Below are positions 1 to 9,436 of a stretch of DNA of 64,000 nucleotides, piece after piece. Source of the DNA: CAYXDO01 sp964463485 (lineage in GTDB: Bacteria > Myxococcota > Kuafuiibacteriia > Kuafuiibacteriales > Kuafuiibacteriaceae); NCBI GenBank assembly GCA_964463485.1, contig CAYXDO010000037.1:1-64000 (forward strand), written 5' to 3'. The stretch's first letter is position 1. Each line of letters opens with the position of its first letter. The position numbers and the translations under genes are program-made. The notes beneath the pieces were generated by a model. That model had not been told where the DNA came from and did not search any database. It saw only the letters and a list, made by a program, of their open reading frames with translations.

Positions 1-68
1 TTCCAACGATAGTATGCGACGCGTTCGGACTCATGGCCAGGCGGATCTGCGCCCAGCTCAAATGAGTC

Positions 69-2471
69 TCATCTACCTATGGGCGCCTCGACTTCGACTC
101 CCACCGGAATGCCGAGCAACTCGAGAGCCTCGGCGGCGTCGCGCCGAACCTCCGGATCGAGATCGAGGAGCGCAGCGGCCAGGGCAGGTACAGCTCGACG
201 ATCGGCGAGCATCGCCATCGCCCTCGCGGCTTCCTGACGAGCCTCGACCTCGCCGCCGATCACCAGGTCCGAGAGCCCACGGATGACTCTCAAATCATCA
301 TTGCCCAGCGCCTCCGTACCGAGCGCGTCTGCGGCGGCCGCCGCGATGGCAGGGTGAGTGCTTCCGAGCGCGGAGATCAACACCTCCAAAGTCCGAGGGT
401 CGCGCCTCTTCTTCAATCCACGCAGCGCGGCCGCGCGAGCCTCCGCCGCGCCCGCGGAGGCGACGCGAAGGAGCACGTCGAGCACACCCTCGCCTTCGAG
501 CTCCGCGAGCGAGCGAACGAAAGCTTCCACTCCTTCGACTCGGCCAAGATCGAGCAACTCGTTCAGCTCGCGGACGACCGCGGCGACCGCTCCAGATCCA
601 AAAGCATGAATTCCGAGCGAAGCCGAGTTACCCGTCTTGCCGCCCTGCTTCGCAATCTCCATCAACACCTCGAGCGCCCGCGCAGAGCCCGTCGATCCGA
701 GCGCCGCAAAGGCGGCGCTGGGCGCACGCGGGTTCCTCACGGCCTCGATGAGCTCGGCCTCCACGTCCGATGCGCCCGAGCCGAGCAGCGCCAGACTCAC
801 GCGCGCGACGACTTCGCGGCTCGGGTCCGAGAGGAACTCACACACGCTCCGGTCGAGTCGAGCGAGCGCGTCGACGACTGCCACCCGGACGAGCGGATCG
901 GAGCTGCGCCCCGCCGCGAGCAGCGAGCGCTCGGCCCGCTCGACGTCCAACTCATCCCGCCTTAGAGTGGCTTCGAGGAGCGCGGCCACCGTCTCCGTCG
1001 ATGGAGCGGCCGGTGTCAATTCGAGCAACACGCGGAACCCATCGGAGCCGTGAGCGAGGAGCAGGGACGCGCAATGCCGAGGGGCACGCCGAGCCGCCGC
1101 TTCGGCGTGCGCCCCATCGACCGAAAACATACTCATCGCTGAAGCCTGAAGCAGGCTCGGGTCGCTCGCCAGCGCCTCCGACAGCGCGCCGAGCGCGCCT
1201 TTGTCCCCCTGGGCAGCTAGAGATTGCGCGGCGGAGCGGCGAACGGAAGAGTCGTCGTCCGCGAGGGCGGAGAGTAGGCATCCTGTCGCCCCGGGGATCA
1301 AGCCCAACCCCCGCGCCGCAGCCGAGCGTACGGATCCGGTTGCGGACGACATCGCATCGAACAGGCGTCGCGATCCGAGGCTGCCCAGTGAGTCCGCGGC
1401 CGTCTGCCGCACACTCAGCGCCCCGTCGGAGAGCAGTCGGAGCAGCTCCTCCTCGAGCGATCGGATGGCTCCGAGTCCGGCCGCCATCGCCGCGGACTCG
1501 CGCACGTGGCGATCGGGAGACGAGAAGGCCTCCAGAAGCTGGGTTCGTGCCCCCTCGCCCCTCGCGGCCAGAGCGAGCGCGGCCCGGCGTCGTGCTCGCG
1601 CATCCTTGTCTGCCAATGCGGCAAGAAGGGGGTCGAGCACGTCTCCGGAGTGGACGCGCGCCAATGCCGCGGCGGCTCCCGCGCGCACGCGGGCGTCCTG
1701 GTCGTTTAGAGCCTCTAGCAAACGAGGCAAGCACTCGTCCGGGGTACTGGCCGAGCCGAGTCCTTCGACTGCGGCCCGTCGGATGAGCACGACGGGGTCC
1801 GACAATCCACGCGGATCTCCTTGGCAGCCAAGGGCCCGAGCGGCGATCGAGCGCACGCCTTCATCGCCCGAATCGTATGCTTCTCGAAGCAGATTCGAAT
1901 CGCCAAGGGCGGCGGCCTCAGCGACGCGTACATGGGGCTCGGTCTCGGACATGACCCGCGAGCCCAGCGCGAGGCGCCCATACTCATCCAGATCCCTGTG
2001 CCCCAAGGAGATCGCGATCCAGAATCGGACGTCGGGCTCGGGATCCGTCGAGAAGGTGAGGATGGCTTGGCGCCGAGACGAGTCGGAGGCCAAACGGCCG
2101 AGGACACGCGCGCATGAGATGCGATTCCCGCGTCGAAGTCCGGCCAGCGCGTCCCGGGCGGCGTCGAACGCGTCCAAGCTTTCGAGCCCGAGCTCGATCC
2201 GCGCTCGAACCCAGGGTCCATGATTCGCGGAGGCCTCGAGCAAGCGGGTGATGAGCGCTGATCGGGAGTCACCGAAGGGTTGCTGTCGAGCGCATATCGC
2301 CGAGATCGTCGACGCGGTCGCCGCCGCGAGCCCAGGGTCGCGGTCGGCGAGCAACACCGACACCGAGAGCGCCTCCGAAATCGCGCCGCGCTCCCCCAAG
2401 ACTCGCAACGCCGAGAGCCGAGTGAGACCGTCGCGGCGGCGATCGAGCGCGACCTCAGCCCCGACCGACAT
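69..2471 (-). CDS. HEAT-repeat protein (800 aa)
   Basis: An all-alpha protein built almost entirely of HEAT/PBS-lyase-type repeats of about 30 residues. Typical units read like DPDVRxxAAxALGxLG, for example around residues 205-330 and 700-795. No signal peptide, membrane segment or catalytic motif is visible, so it is probably a cytoplasmic scaffold or protein-binding platform. The final repeats reach the stop, so the C-terminus looks complete. The gene is transcribed divergently from the mevalonate genes, with about 230 bp between the start codons. A second HEAT-like gene lies 2 kb away at 4575-5915, suggesting lineage expansion of this fold. The specific function is unknown; the fold assignment is confident. 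Confidence 0.85.
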   Translation of the reverse strand: MSVGAEVALDRRRDGLTRLSALRVLGERGAISEALSVSVLLADRDPGLAAATASTISAICARQQPFGDSRSALITRLLEASANHGPWVRARIELGLESLDAFDAARDALAGLRRGNRISCARVLGRLASDSSRRQAILTFSTDPEPDVRFWIAISLGHRDLDEYGRLALGSRVMSETEPHVRVAEAAALGDSNLLREAYDSGDEGVRSIAARALGCQGDPRGLSDPVVLIRRAAVEGLGSASTPDECLPRLLEALNDQDARVRAGAAAALARVHSGDVLDPLLAALADKDARARRRAALALAARGEGARTQLLEAFSSPDRHVRESAAMAAGLGAIRSLEEELLRLLSDGALSVRQTAADSLGSLGSRRLFDAMSSATGSVRSAAARGLGLIPGATGCLLSALADDDSSVRRSAAQSLAAQGDKGALGALSEALASDPSLLQASAMSMFSVDGAHAEAAARRAPRHCASLLLAHGSDGFRVLLELTPAAPSTETVAALLEATLRRDELDVERAERSLLAAGRSSDPLVRVAVVDALARLDRSVCEFLSDPSREVVARVSLALLGSGASDVEAELIEAVRNPRAPSAAFAALGSTGSARALEVLMEIAKQGGKTGNSASLGIHAFGSGAVAAVVRELNELLDLGRVEGVEAFVRSLAELEGEGVLDVLLRVASAGAAEARAAALRGLKKRRDPRTLEVLISALGSTHPAIAAAAADALGTEALGNDDLRVIRGLSDLVIGGEVEARQEAARAMAMLADRRAVPALAAALLDLDPEVRRDAAEALELLGIPVGVEVEAPIGR

Positions 2472-2699
2472 GTTTCGACGCTCGAATCTCGAGCCAGCGG
2501 GTCGAGGACGATGGGCAGTATTCGGTTGTGTGAGTTTGGACGGGCCGACGGCAAATATTCGTGGTGAGGCTCATGGAAGTCGGCCGTGGGGGACGCGCCT
2601 CTGTGGCAACGCCACCTGGGACTTCGCATAGGTGACGACGTCGCGCAACGTCCGCGAAACTCCCTTGACCCGGCGCCGAACGACGGACACGACACGGGT
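2472..2699. promoter_or_regulatory. Divergent intergenic region, HEAT gene / mvaD
   Basis: About 230 bp between two divergent start codons must hold the promoters for both genes. I see no convincing -35/-10 or sigma-54 element and no strong inverted repeat. An in-frame ATG at 2586 would extend mvaD by 38 residues, but that extension does not look like the family. Confidence 0.3.
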
Positions 2700-3662
2700 G
2701 TGGCCGTCGCCGTGGCACACCCGAACATCGCGCTGGTGAAATACTGGGGCAAGGCTGACTCGGAGCGAAACCTTCCCGCCGCGGAGAGCCTATCTCTGAC
2801 CCTTGGAGCGATGTTCACGCAAGCGCAGGTCGAGCTCTCAGGAGGTTCGACGGATGCGCTGGTCATCAATGGCGTTTCCAGGAGTGACAAGGAGCTTCTC
2901 AGGGTGTCGAGGTTTCTCGATCTCATCGGGGGGTCGAACCGAGCTCGCGCCCGAGTGACTTCGACGACCAACTTTCCCATGTCCGCCGGACTTGCTTCCA
3001 GCGCGGCGGCGTTCGCCGCCCTCGCACTTGCAGGCTCCGCCGCCTACGGCAGCAAGCTCGACCGGCGGGAGCTCTCCATCCTCGCGCGCCGAGGTTCAGG
3101 CAGCGCCGCTCGGTCGATGCTCGGAGGGTTCGTGCGAGTGCGGATCGAGTCGGTGGATGGGTACGTAGAGGCGTTCGCGGAGCAGGTCGAATCCAAGCTC
3201 GAGCTCCACGCGGCGATCGCGATCGTCAAAGGCGGGGAGAAGGAGCTCGGCTCGACGGACGGCATGGAGCACACACGGCAGACGAGCCCGTACCACTCGC
3301 AGTGGTTGAGTACGGTGACCAAGGACATGAAAGCGGCCATCGTCGCGCTCGGCTCGGGAGACTTCGAGGCGCTCGCCGACGTCACCGAAGGCAACGCGCT
3401 CGCCATGCATGCGGACGCCATGGCCGCGCGCCCTGGCATCCTCTACTTCGAGCCAGAGACACTCGAGCTCGTGCGCGCGCTACGAGCGCTACGAAAATCG
3501 GGCGTGTTGGTCACTTTCACGATCGACGCAGGCCCAAACGTCGTGGCCCTCGCGCCCGCGCGGGAGCTCCCCAAAGTCACCGAAGCCCTCGCCGCGATCC
3601 TCGGATCCGACCGCGTCCTCACTTCGCCTCCCGGCGAGGGCGCGAAGCTGGTCGAGTCATGA
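2700..3662 (+). CDS. mvaD: Diphosphomevalonate decarboxylase
   Basis: A GHMP-superfamily enzyme that makes isopentenyl diphosphate from mevalonate diphosphate with ATP, the last step of the mevalonate pathway in the cytoplasm. Family hallmarks are visible: NIALVKYWGK at the N-terminus, the ATP-loop stretch SAGLASSAAAF, SGSAARSMLGGF carrying the conserved Arg, and TIDAGPNV carrying the catalytic Asp. I place the start at GTG 2700, because homology begins within a few residues of it; an in-frame ATG at 2586 and a GTG at 2712 are alternatives. The length of about 320 aa is normal. The stop overlaps the next gene's ATG by 4 nt, so the two are translationally coupled. Confidence 0.92.
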   Translation: MAVAVAHPNIALVKYWGKADSERNLPAAESLSLTLGAMFTQAQVELSGGSTDALVINGVSRSDKELLRVSRFLDLIGGSNRARARVTSTTNFPMSAGLASSAAAFAALALAGSAAYGSKLDRRELSILARRGSGSAARSMLGGFVRVRIESVDGYVEAFAEQVESKLELHAAIAIVKGGEKELGSTDGMEHTRQTSPYHSQWLSTVTKDMKAAIVALGSGDFEALADVTEGNALAMHADAMAARPGILYFEPETLELVRALRALRKSGVLVTFTIDAGPNVVALAPARELPKVTEALAAILGSDRVLTSPPGEGAKLVES

Positions 3663-4567
3663 CCTCGGCCGAGCGCGTCTCCGCTCCTGGAAAGCTCTTT
3701 CTGTTTGGGGAGTACGGAGTTCTCGGAGAGGGACGTGCGATCGTCGCGGCCGTCGATCGCCGGGCCGTCGGGTTTCGGACCTCACACCAGAACGCGTCCC
3801 CGGTGGTTCGGGCGACGCTTCGGCGAGCGGACGAGGATTTCGGTCTGGACATCGACACGAGCGCGTTTTGGGCTCCCGGCTCGCCGCGACGGAAGCTCGG
3901 CCTCGGTTCCTCCGCGGCGGTGGCGGTCGTGACGGCAGCGCTCGCAAAAGGGGTGTCGAGAGAGAGTCTATCGATCGCGCTCGCGGGCCACAGAGACGCT
4001 CAAGAAGGCCGCGGCAGCGGACTCGACGTCCTCGTGAGTCACGTGGGCGGAGTGATCGCGGCCGGGCGTCCCGCCGAGCCTGATTTCGACGATCCTGAGT
4101 TCGAGCGCATGGAGCTCTCTCCACCGATCGGGCTGTTTGTGAGCGTCGTGTACATGGGGCAGAGCGCCCTCACCTCGGAGTTGGTTCGAGCAGCACGAGC
4201 GGGCGGCAGCTTCCCCCGGATCGCGGAGAAGCTCGCGGACGTCGCCGAGCGCGCTATCTCGTCCTGGCGAGGTGGACGAGTCACCGAGCTCCTCGACCTC
4301 GTCAACCAGCATCACGCACTCTTGGAAGAGCTCACACGAGAGTCTGGTGCGCCGATCGTGACGCCCGCTCTTCACGAGCTGGCCAGGCTCGCGCAGAGTC
4401 GCGGCGCGGCGGCGAAGCCGAGCGGAGCAGGCGGAGGGGATATAGCCACGATCTGGAGCGGCGAGTCTTCGATCGGGCAGGAGCTCGCCCGTGAGCTTCA
4501 TCTCGAAATCGTTCCGCTCGCCATCGAACCCATCGGCGTCCGAATCGAGCTGGAAGGTTCCCGGTAA
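3659..4567 (+). CDS. GHMP kinase, phosphomevalonate kinase-like
   Basis: A 302-aa small-molecule kinase of the mevalonate pathway. The N-terminal SAPGKLFLFGEYGVLGEG and the ATP-binding GLGSSAAVAVVTA are standard GHMP motifs. The C-terminal KPSGAGGGDIATI and the central GRGSGLDVLVSHVGG fit phosphomevalonate kinases (usual pattern KPSGAGGGDCG and GSGxDVAxSxxGG) better than mevalonate kinases (LTGAGGGGC). Mevalonate kinase nevertheless remains possible. It starts at an ATGA overlap with mvaD. Neither HMG-CoA reductase nor synthase is in the window, so the rest of the pathway must be encoded elsewhere. Confidence 0.8.
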   Translation: MTSAERVSAPGKLFLFGEYGVLGEGRAIVAAVDRRAVGFRTSHQNASPVVRATLRRADEDFGLDIDTSAFWAPGSPRRKLGLGSSAAVAVVTAALAKGVSRESLSIALAGHRDAQEGRGSGLDVLVSHVGGVIAAGRPAEPDFDDPEFERMELSPPIGLFVSVVYMGQSALTSELVRAARAGGSFPRIAEKLADVAERAISSWRGGRVTELLDLVNQHHALLEELTRESGAPIVTPALHELARLAQSRGAAAKPSGAGGGDIATIWSGESSIGQELARELHLEIVPLAIEPIGVRIELEGSR

Positions 4568-4574
4568 TTTGGTC

Positions 4575-5915
4575 ATGGGATCGCTCGGCGTGTTGTTTGC
4601 GTTGGTCGCGTTCGGATTCACCGTCGCTGCGTTTCAAAGATCGGCGACCCGACGGGAGATCAGGACGGTGGCCCGCGACCGAGGTTTGACTCTCGGAAAG
4701 CGCGGGATCGCGTCGGGCCAGATTTCGAGCCGAGCCGTCACCATCGCTCCGGTCAGGCTGGAAATCACCTGGACGGTGCTCGACGCCATGCAGCAGCTCC
4801 ATCCTGAAGTCATCGAACACGGCAAGAGAGCCAACCGCGAGCGAGGTCGCAACCCTCGAGCGCTTCCCGGCGCGAAAGTGACGACCAGCGCCCCCAAGCT
4901 CTCGTCCGCGGTCTCCGTTTCGTATGATGGCGTCGGTTTCGAAGTGATCGGCGATGAGACCCTCGCCCCCTGCCTGCTCGACGGGCGAAGCCGCCGCGCT
5001 CTGATGCCGGGAGATTGTTTGCGTTGGCACGACGGGGAGCTCTCGATCGCTTCGCCCTTCGGGCCGCTCCTGCGCAGGGTCGATCGAACTCTCGAATGGC
5101 TCGTGGAGTTGGCCGCCTCGCTCCCGCTGTCTCGAGAACGAGTTCCTGGAAGACTCTCCGAGATCGCGACGTTCGACTCGGACCTCGACGCCCGCAAGAC
5201 GGCGCTCCACGCGCTCCTGTCGCACTTTCCCGAGACATCGGAAGCCGAGGACTTCGTCCGAACGACTCACCCGCCAGCCATCCGCTTCGAGATCGCCCGG
5301 CGAGCTTCCGACGACGACGCGATCGCCATGCTCGCCGACCTCGTCTCGAGCGCGGAGCGAGACCGCGTCGTGTACTACCTCCTGAGGGGCAAGCTGGACC
5401 GACGCCGCGCCCTCGAGCTCGTCCTTCAGGCCCCCGACGAAGTGTTCGAGAACAACGCCATCATCCGATTAATCGGCGAGGAAAGATGGACTGACCTCGT
5501 CCCGAAGGTTCGAGCGGAGGCCGAGCGAGCCCACTCGGACTCCAAACGGCGTGCGTTGATCGCGTGCTTTGCGGACCTCGCGGATCCGGTGTTCGAGCCA
5601 AAGCTCGTCGAGTGGCTTGTGGGCAAGCGAAAGAACGATGTGTCCGAGGCGAGTGACGTCCAAGCCATCGCCGATGCGCTCGGCCGGCTGGGGACGGTGG
5701 AGTCGGTTCCCGCGCTCAGGAAGGCGCAGCAGGAGTCCACATCGGCTGCGTCCGGGCAGGCCATCGAAACGGCGATCGAGCTCATCCAAGCGCGCGCGAG
5801 AGCGCCGGCCGCGGGTTCGTTGGCGCTCGCAGACCATACCGAGCAAGGTGGACTGAGTCATGCGGAGCCGACGCGCGGAGCACTCAGCGAGGTGGAAGAG
5901 GTACCGAATGAGTGA
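4575..5915 (+). CDS. Membrane-anchored protein with HEAT-like C-terminus
   Basis: A 446-aa protein whose start at 4575 places a hydrophobic helix at residues 2-20 (GSLGVLFALVAFGFTVAAF) followed by positive residues, a likely N-terminal anchor. The middle part (about 60-190) has no family I recognise. Residues about 200-420 are helical with HEAT-like spacing, including EVFENNAIIRLIGEE and a final AIADALGRLGTVESVPAL unit typical of HEAT repeats. It lies 7 nt after the GHMP kinase, so it is probably co-transcribed with the mevalonate genes although no metabolic role is evident. The longer in-frame start at 4491 would overlap the kinase by 77 nt and is less likely. Confidence 0.75.
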   Translation: MGSLGVLFALVAFGFTVAAFQRSATRREIRTVARDRGLTLGKRGIASGQISSRAVTIAPVRLEITWTVLDAMQQLHPEVIEHGKRANRERGRNPRALPGAKVTTSAPKLSSAVSVSYDGVGFEVIGDETLAPCLLDGRSRRALMPGDCLRWHDGELSIASPFGPLLRRVDRTLEWLVELAASLPLSRERVPGRLSEIATFDSDLDARKTALHALLSHFPETSEAEDFVRTTHPPAIRFEIARRASDDDAIAMLADLVSSAERDRVVYYLLRGKLDRRRALELVLQAPDEVFENNAIIRLIGEERWTDLVPKVRAEAERAHSDSKRRALIACFADLADPVFEPKLVEWLVGKRKNDVSEASDVQAIADALGRLGTVESVPALRKAQQESTSAASGQAIETAIELIQARARAPAAGSLALADHTEQGGLSHAEPTRGALSEVEEVPNE

Positions 5916-6688
5916 GCCGGCTCGTCGGAAGTCCGCAGAGCTCACGTGATCGTGATGGGTTGGGACCATCGCCGTTCGGGCTGTCCAATTTCGTGGGTGA
6001 TATTTCCCGCTCGCGCTGAAAATTCAGCTCGAAGTCGAGGGGCGTACTCAGATTGAGTGTCTGAGTCTCGTCGCTCCGAGCTCGTTCCCCGACCGATGCG
6101 GCATCATGTCGCTCGAAATATTTCCCGCCCGGATTCCGATTGGACTGAGACATTCTGAGCCGCCCGCGTACTATTTCGCGGATGAGCCCGAAGATCGAAG
6201 TTCCGAAATTCGGAAGGGCGAAAACGCGGAAAACAATTTCCCGGGGCTGAATCACCTCACGAAAAGCGGGATTCTCCACAACCGGTCGAAAAATCGAGTG
6301 ATTTCAAAGTGAGCGCCCGAGTCGATTTCCCGGACTCAGCCGCGGGCGCGGCCCTTCACCGGGACCACGGTGTGACGCGGCGCTGCTTGACAACAGACCG
6401 ATGCGTCCGGCCTATTGGAATTCCGAGGCGGATCCAAGCGTCGGCGCCCGAAGGGCGCCGTGCGCACTGGAGTACACGGATGTCATAGCTGATTTCGAAC
6501 CACTGTTTGGTCTCTCGAGGATGCAAGCGGGATGCCTGCTCGGGGGACGCTGAACGCGCGCTGGGGCGCGTAACTCAAGCCAGGATGAAACGCACGGACC
6601 TCGTCCGAAGGGGCGAGTCTGTGCCAAACGGACGGCGGTCGTGAGTTCGGGGAGCTCCCGTTCTGACTTCCTCGCCGTTGGAGAAGAA
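5916..6688. promoter_or_regulatory. Long AT-richer intergenic region with repeated sites
   Basis: There is no convincing gene in this 773-bp stretch. It is visibly richer in A/T than its surroundings between about 5985 and 6330. The octamer ATTTCCCG occurs four times on the + strand, at 6002, 6120, 6236 and 6325, with spacings of 118, 116 and 89 bp. A near-perfect operator-like palindrome TTCCGAA-A-TTCGGAA lies at 6201-6215. A possible -35 TTGACA is at 6387-6392, but the best -10 (TATTGG, 6413) is poorly spaced. This is probably the control region of the downstream GH44 gene. Confidence 0.45.
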
Positions 6689-9313
6689 ATGAAAAAGGCA
6701 CTCAGAATCGGTGGACTGGTCGCTCTCGCGAGCCTCCCGCTCGGCTGCGGGGGTTTGGAAGAATCTCCCACGGGTTCCGTCGACACGTCGCAATCCCCTC
6801 TGGTGAGTATCACCGGACCCACGAACGTCTACGTCGATAGTCTGAGCTCCAGCTTCGCGAACTGGAGCACGGCCCGGGTCACGATGGTCTACCAAGCTCT
6901 GAGTCATGGAGGGAGCAAGGCGAGCATCCGGCTGGAACCCGATCTGAGAAAGAGTCTGATTCTGCACAGCCGCAACGGAATCGATGCGACCACGGTCGGG
7001 TCCATCGAGCTCTACATACACGGAGGAACGGGCTCCGGAAATCAGCGCTTGGACGCTGGCGTGAAGGTCAATGGGGTCCTCCGAGCCGTGCCGCTCGAGA
7101 CCTACGTCTCTGGAGGATCGATTGCGAGCGGGGTTTGGCGCAGCGTGGTCATTCCTTTCTCCGTCTTCGGCGTCACGTCAGGCACACTCACCGATCTGCA
7201 ATTCCAGGACCGTTCGAACAGCGATCAACCCGCGCTGTACCTGGACGGCATCCGCATTCTCCCGCCTGCCGCCGTCCTTCCACCTCCGCCTCCGCCGCCC
7301 ACTCAGCCGGGCTTGGTACTCTTCGACGACCAGCTGGCCCCGGGCGTCGAGAATTGGAGCTGGGCGACCTTGAACCTGACCCAGCTCTCTCCTACTCACG
7401 CGGGCTCCGCTTCGATGATGGTGCAACTGGATGGATGGAGTGGGCTCTACTTGCATTTCGGCATGCCGCTCTCCCGCTCGACCTACGATCGCTTCGAAGT
7501 CTTTGTACGGTCAGCCGGGACCAGCCAGGCCGCGACCGTCTATCTCACGGAGGGCGGCGCGTTCGTCGGAGGATCGTCCCTCGCTTCTTTCGTCGCCGGG
7601 GGCACGATTCCGAGCACGGGATGGGCCCTGGCCACGATTCCTTTCAGCGCGCTCGGCGGAACGGGCGCCATCGATGGGTTGATCATCCAAGACGCCTCGG
7701 GTGCCGACCAGCCTGCCCTCTACCTCGATGACCTGAAGGTCGCGGGTGTCACCGCGCCTCCGAACCCCGCAAGCGGAATTACCGTGAGTGTGAATACGAG
7801 CGCAGACCGTCACCCCATCGACGTGGGTGTGCTGGGAGTGAACTTTGGGACTTCCGGCCAAATGTCGACCCTACATTGGCCCGTGCGCCGCTGGGGCGGG
7901 AACCATACTTCACGGTACAATTACCTAAAGGATGCGACGAACCGGGCCTCCGACTGGTTCTTTCTGAATGCGCCGGAGTCGAACGGTAATGCAGCAAATC
8001 TCCCGTCGGACTCGACTGCCAACCGATTCATCGATGAGACTCGGGCGGCTGGCGGCCAGGTCCTGCTCACGGTTCCGACGATCGGTTGGGTCACGAAGGA
8101 TCGAGTCCGCGCGCCAGCCTACCCAATCTCGGTTTACGGGCCACAGCGCTCGAACGAGTGCGCCGCGAGCGGATACGCCAGCTGGTGCGATCCCGACGCG
8201 GGCGATGGCGTGAGGCCCGACGGCTCGAACATCTCAGGCGACCCAAATCGAACCTCTATCCAGGCCCCTCCCTCGTTCGTCCGCGGGTGGGTCGATCACC
8301 TCGTGTCTCGACTCGGCCCGGCGAGCACCACGGGTCAGCGATACTATGCGCTCGACAACGAAGTCACCCTCTGGAACACGACACATCGCGACGTGCACCC
8401 GGGCGCGGTGACTTTCGATGAGATCTGGCAAAATGCTCTTGCCTACGCCTCCGCCATCAAAGCGGCCGACCCAGGCGCCAAGACCTTTGGACCTGCCGCG
8501 TGGGGTTGGTGCGCTTACTTCGGTGGATCGAACGAGTGCGGCGGCGGCCCCGACCAGGCGGCCCACGGCGGCCTCCCCCTGCTCGCCTGGTACCTGCAGC
8601 AGACCTGCAGCACGGCAGCCAGCACGGGCCTGCGTGTCATCGATTATCTCGACGTTCACTTCTACCCGCAGGGTCCTGGCGTCTTCGGCTCCTCCGAGGA
8701 CTCGGCCACGGCGGCGATGCGGCTTCGGTCCCTCAAGAGCCTGTATGATCCCAACTACGTGGACGAGTCTTGGATTGGACAGCCGATCGAGCTCATTCCG
8801 AGGATGCGACGATGGATCGACTCTTATTGTCCCGGTACCAAGCTCGCGATCACGGAGTATAGCTTCGGGACGAACGACAACTCCGTGACCAACGCGCTAG
8901 CTCAGGCCGAGGCGCTGGCGATCTTTGGTCGAGAAGGAGTCGATATCGCGACGCGGTGGGAGGCGCCCGCTCCCAACACTCTCGTCGAGGACGCTTTCCG
9001 CATGTTCCTGAGCTTCGATGGGTCCGGTGGCCGGGTGAGTGGACACAGCGTCCGAGCGACGAGCTCCGACGATGAATCGATCGGATCCTACGCGATCGAT
9101 GGAGGCAGCCGCGTCTTTGTGTTCCTCTTCAACCGGTCGACTGCTGCGAAAGACACGCGTGTCGATCTCTCCGGTTCGATGAGCTCGGGTGCCTTGTACC
9201 GATTCGACGCCTCGAACCGCTATGGTGCTGCTGGCTCGCTGCCCGGTACTCCCGGTGGTTTCAATCTCGCGCTGCCTTCCCGCTCCGCTTCGCTCGTCGT
9301 CGTCAACCGGTAA
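6689..9313 (+). CDS. GH44-family glycoside hydrolase lipoprotein with two N-terminal binding-like domains
   Basis: An 874-aa secreted lipoprotein. The start at 6689 follows GGAGAAGAA and gives the signal peptide MKKALRIGGLVALASLPLGC with a lipobox Cys. Two homologous beta-sandwich-like modules (about 45-195 and 205-350), each ending in a DQPALYLD motif and separated by a PPPPPP linker, resemble carbohydrate-binding domains. The catalytic part starts near residue 365 and has the GH44 signature RRWGGNHTSRYNY, the acid/base Glu in LDNEV (E558) and the likely nucleophile in AITEYSFG (E723). GH44 enzymes are retaining endo-beta-1,4-glucanases/xyloglucanases. The C-terminal beta domain is usual for the family. 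It probably trims or digests beta-glucan outside the cell. Confidence 0.88.
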   Translation: MKKALRIGGLVALASLPLGCGGLEESPTGSVDTSQSPLVSITGPTNVYVDSLSSSFANWSTARVTMVYQALSHGGSKASIRLEPDLRKSLILHSRNGIDATTVGSIELYIHGGTGSGNQRLDAGVKVNGVLRAVPLETYVSGGSIASGVWRSVVIPFSVFGVTSGTLTDLQFQDRSNSDQPALYLDGIRILPPAAVLPPPPPPPTQPGLVLFDDQLAPGVENWSWATLNLTQLSPTHAGSASMMVQLDGWSGLYLHFGMPLSRSTYDRFEVFVRSAGTSQAATVYLTEGGAFVGGSSLASFVAGGTIPSTGWALATIPFSALGGTGAIDGLIIQDASGADQPALYLDDLKVAGVTAPPNPASGITVSVNTSADRHPIDVGVLGVNFGTSGQMSTLHWPVRRWGGNHTSRYNYLKDATNRASDWFFLNAPESNGNAANLPSDSTANRFIDETRAAGGQVLLTVPTIGWVTKDRVRAPAYPISVYGPQRSNECAASGYASWCDPDAGDGVRPDGSNISGDPNRTSIQAPPSFVRGWVDHLVSRLGPASTTGQRYYALDNEVTLWNTTHRDVHPGAVTFDEIWQNALAYASAIKAADPGAKTFGPAAWGWCAYFGGSNECGGGPDQAAHGGLPLLAWYLQQTCSTAASTGLRVIDYLDVHFYPQGPGVFGSSEDSATAAMRLRSLKSLYDPNYVDESWIGQPIELIPRMRRWIDSYCPGTKLAITEYSFGTNDNSVTNALAQAEALAIFGREGVDIATRWEAPAPNTLVEDAFRMFLSFDGSGGRVSGHSVRATSSDDESIGSYAIDGGSRVFVFLFNRSTAAKDTRVDLSGSMSSGALYRFDASNRYGAAGSLPGTPGGFNLALPSRSASLVVVNR

Positions 9314-9436
9314 CGAAGGGTGACGAAGGGAGGAGCGGGAAGCCGAGCGAAGCTCCGGGTATGTTCGGTTTCAGAAGCTCATATCAGACGGACCGGACCG
9401 TATTTCGACTTCCCCCGATGACTCCACTCTGCGAGT
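9314..9436. other. Short intergenic segment with weak stem-loop
   Basis: The 123 bp after the GH44 stop contain a bulged hairpin at about 9343-9358 (CCGAGC-GAA-GCTCCGG) without a T-run. It could end transcription, but the evidence is weak. Confidence 0.2.

Noticed and set aside
5884..6279. 131-aa minus-strand frame in the AT-rich intergenic region
   Set aside because: No ribosome site, no recognisable domain, and mixed third-position use. The region looks regulatory.
6387..6418. TTGACA followed by TATTGG as a sigma-70 promoter
   Set aside because: The 20-bp spacing and the poor -10 make it unconvincing; it is mentioned only within the region entry.
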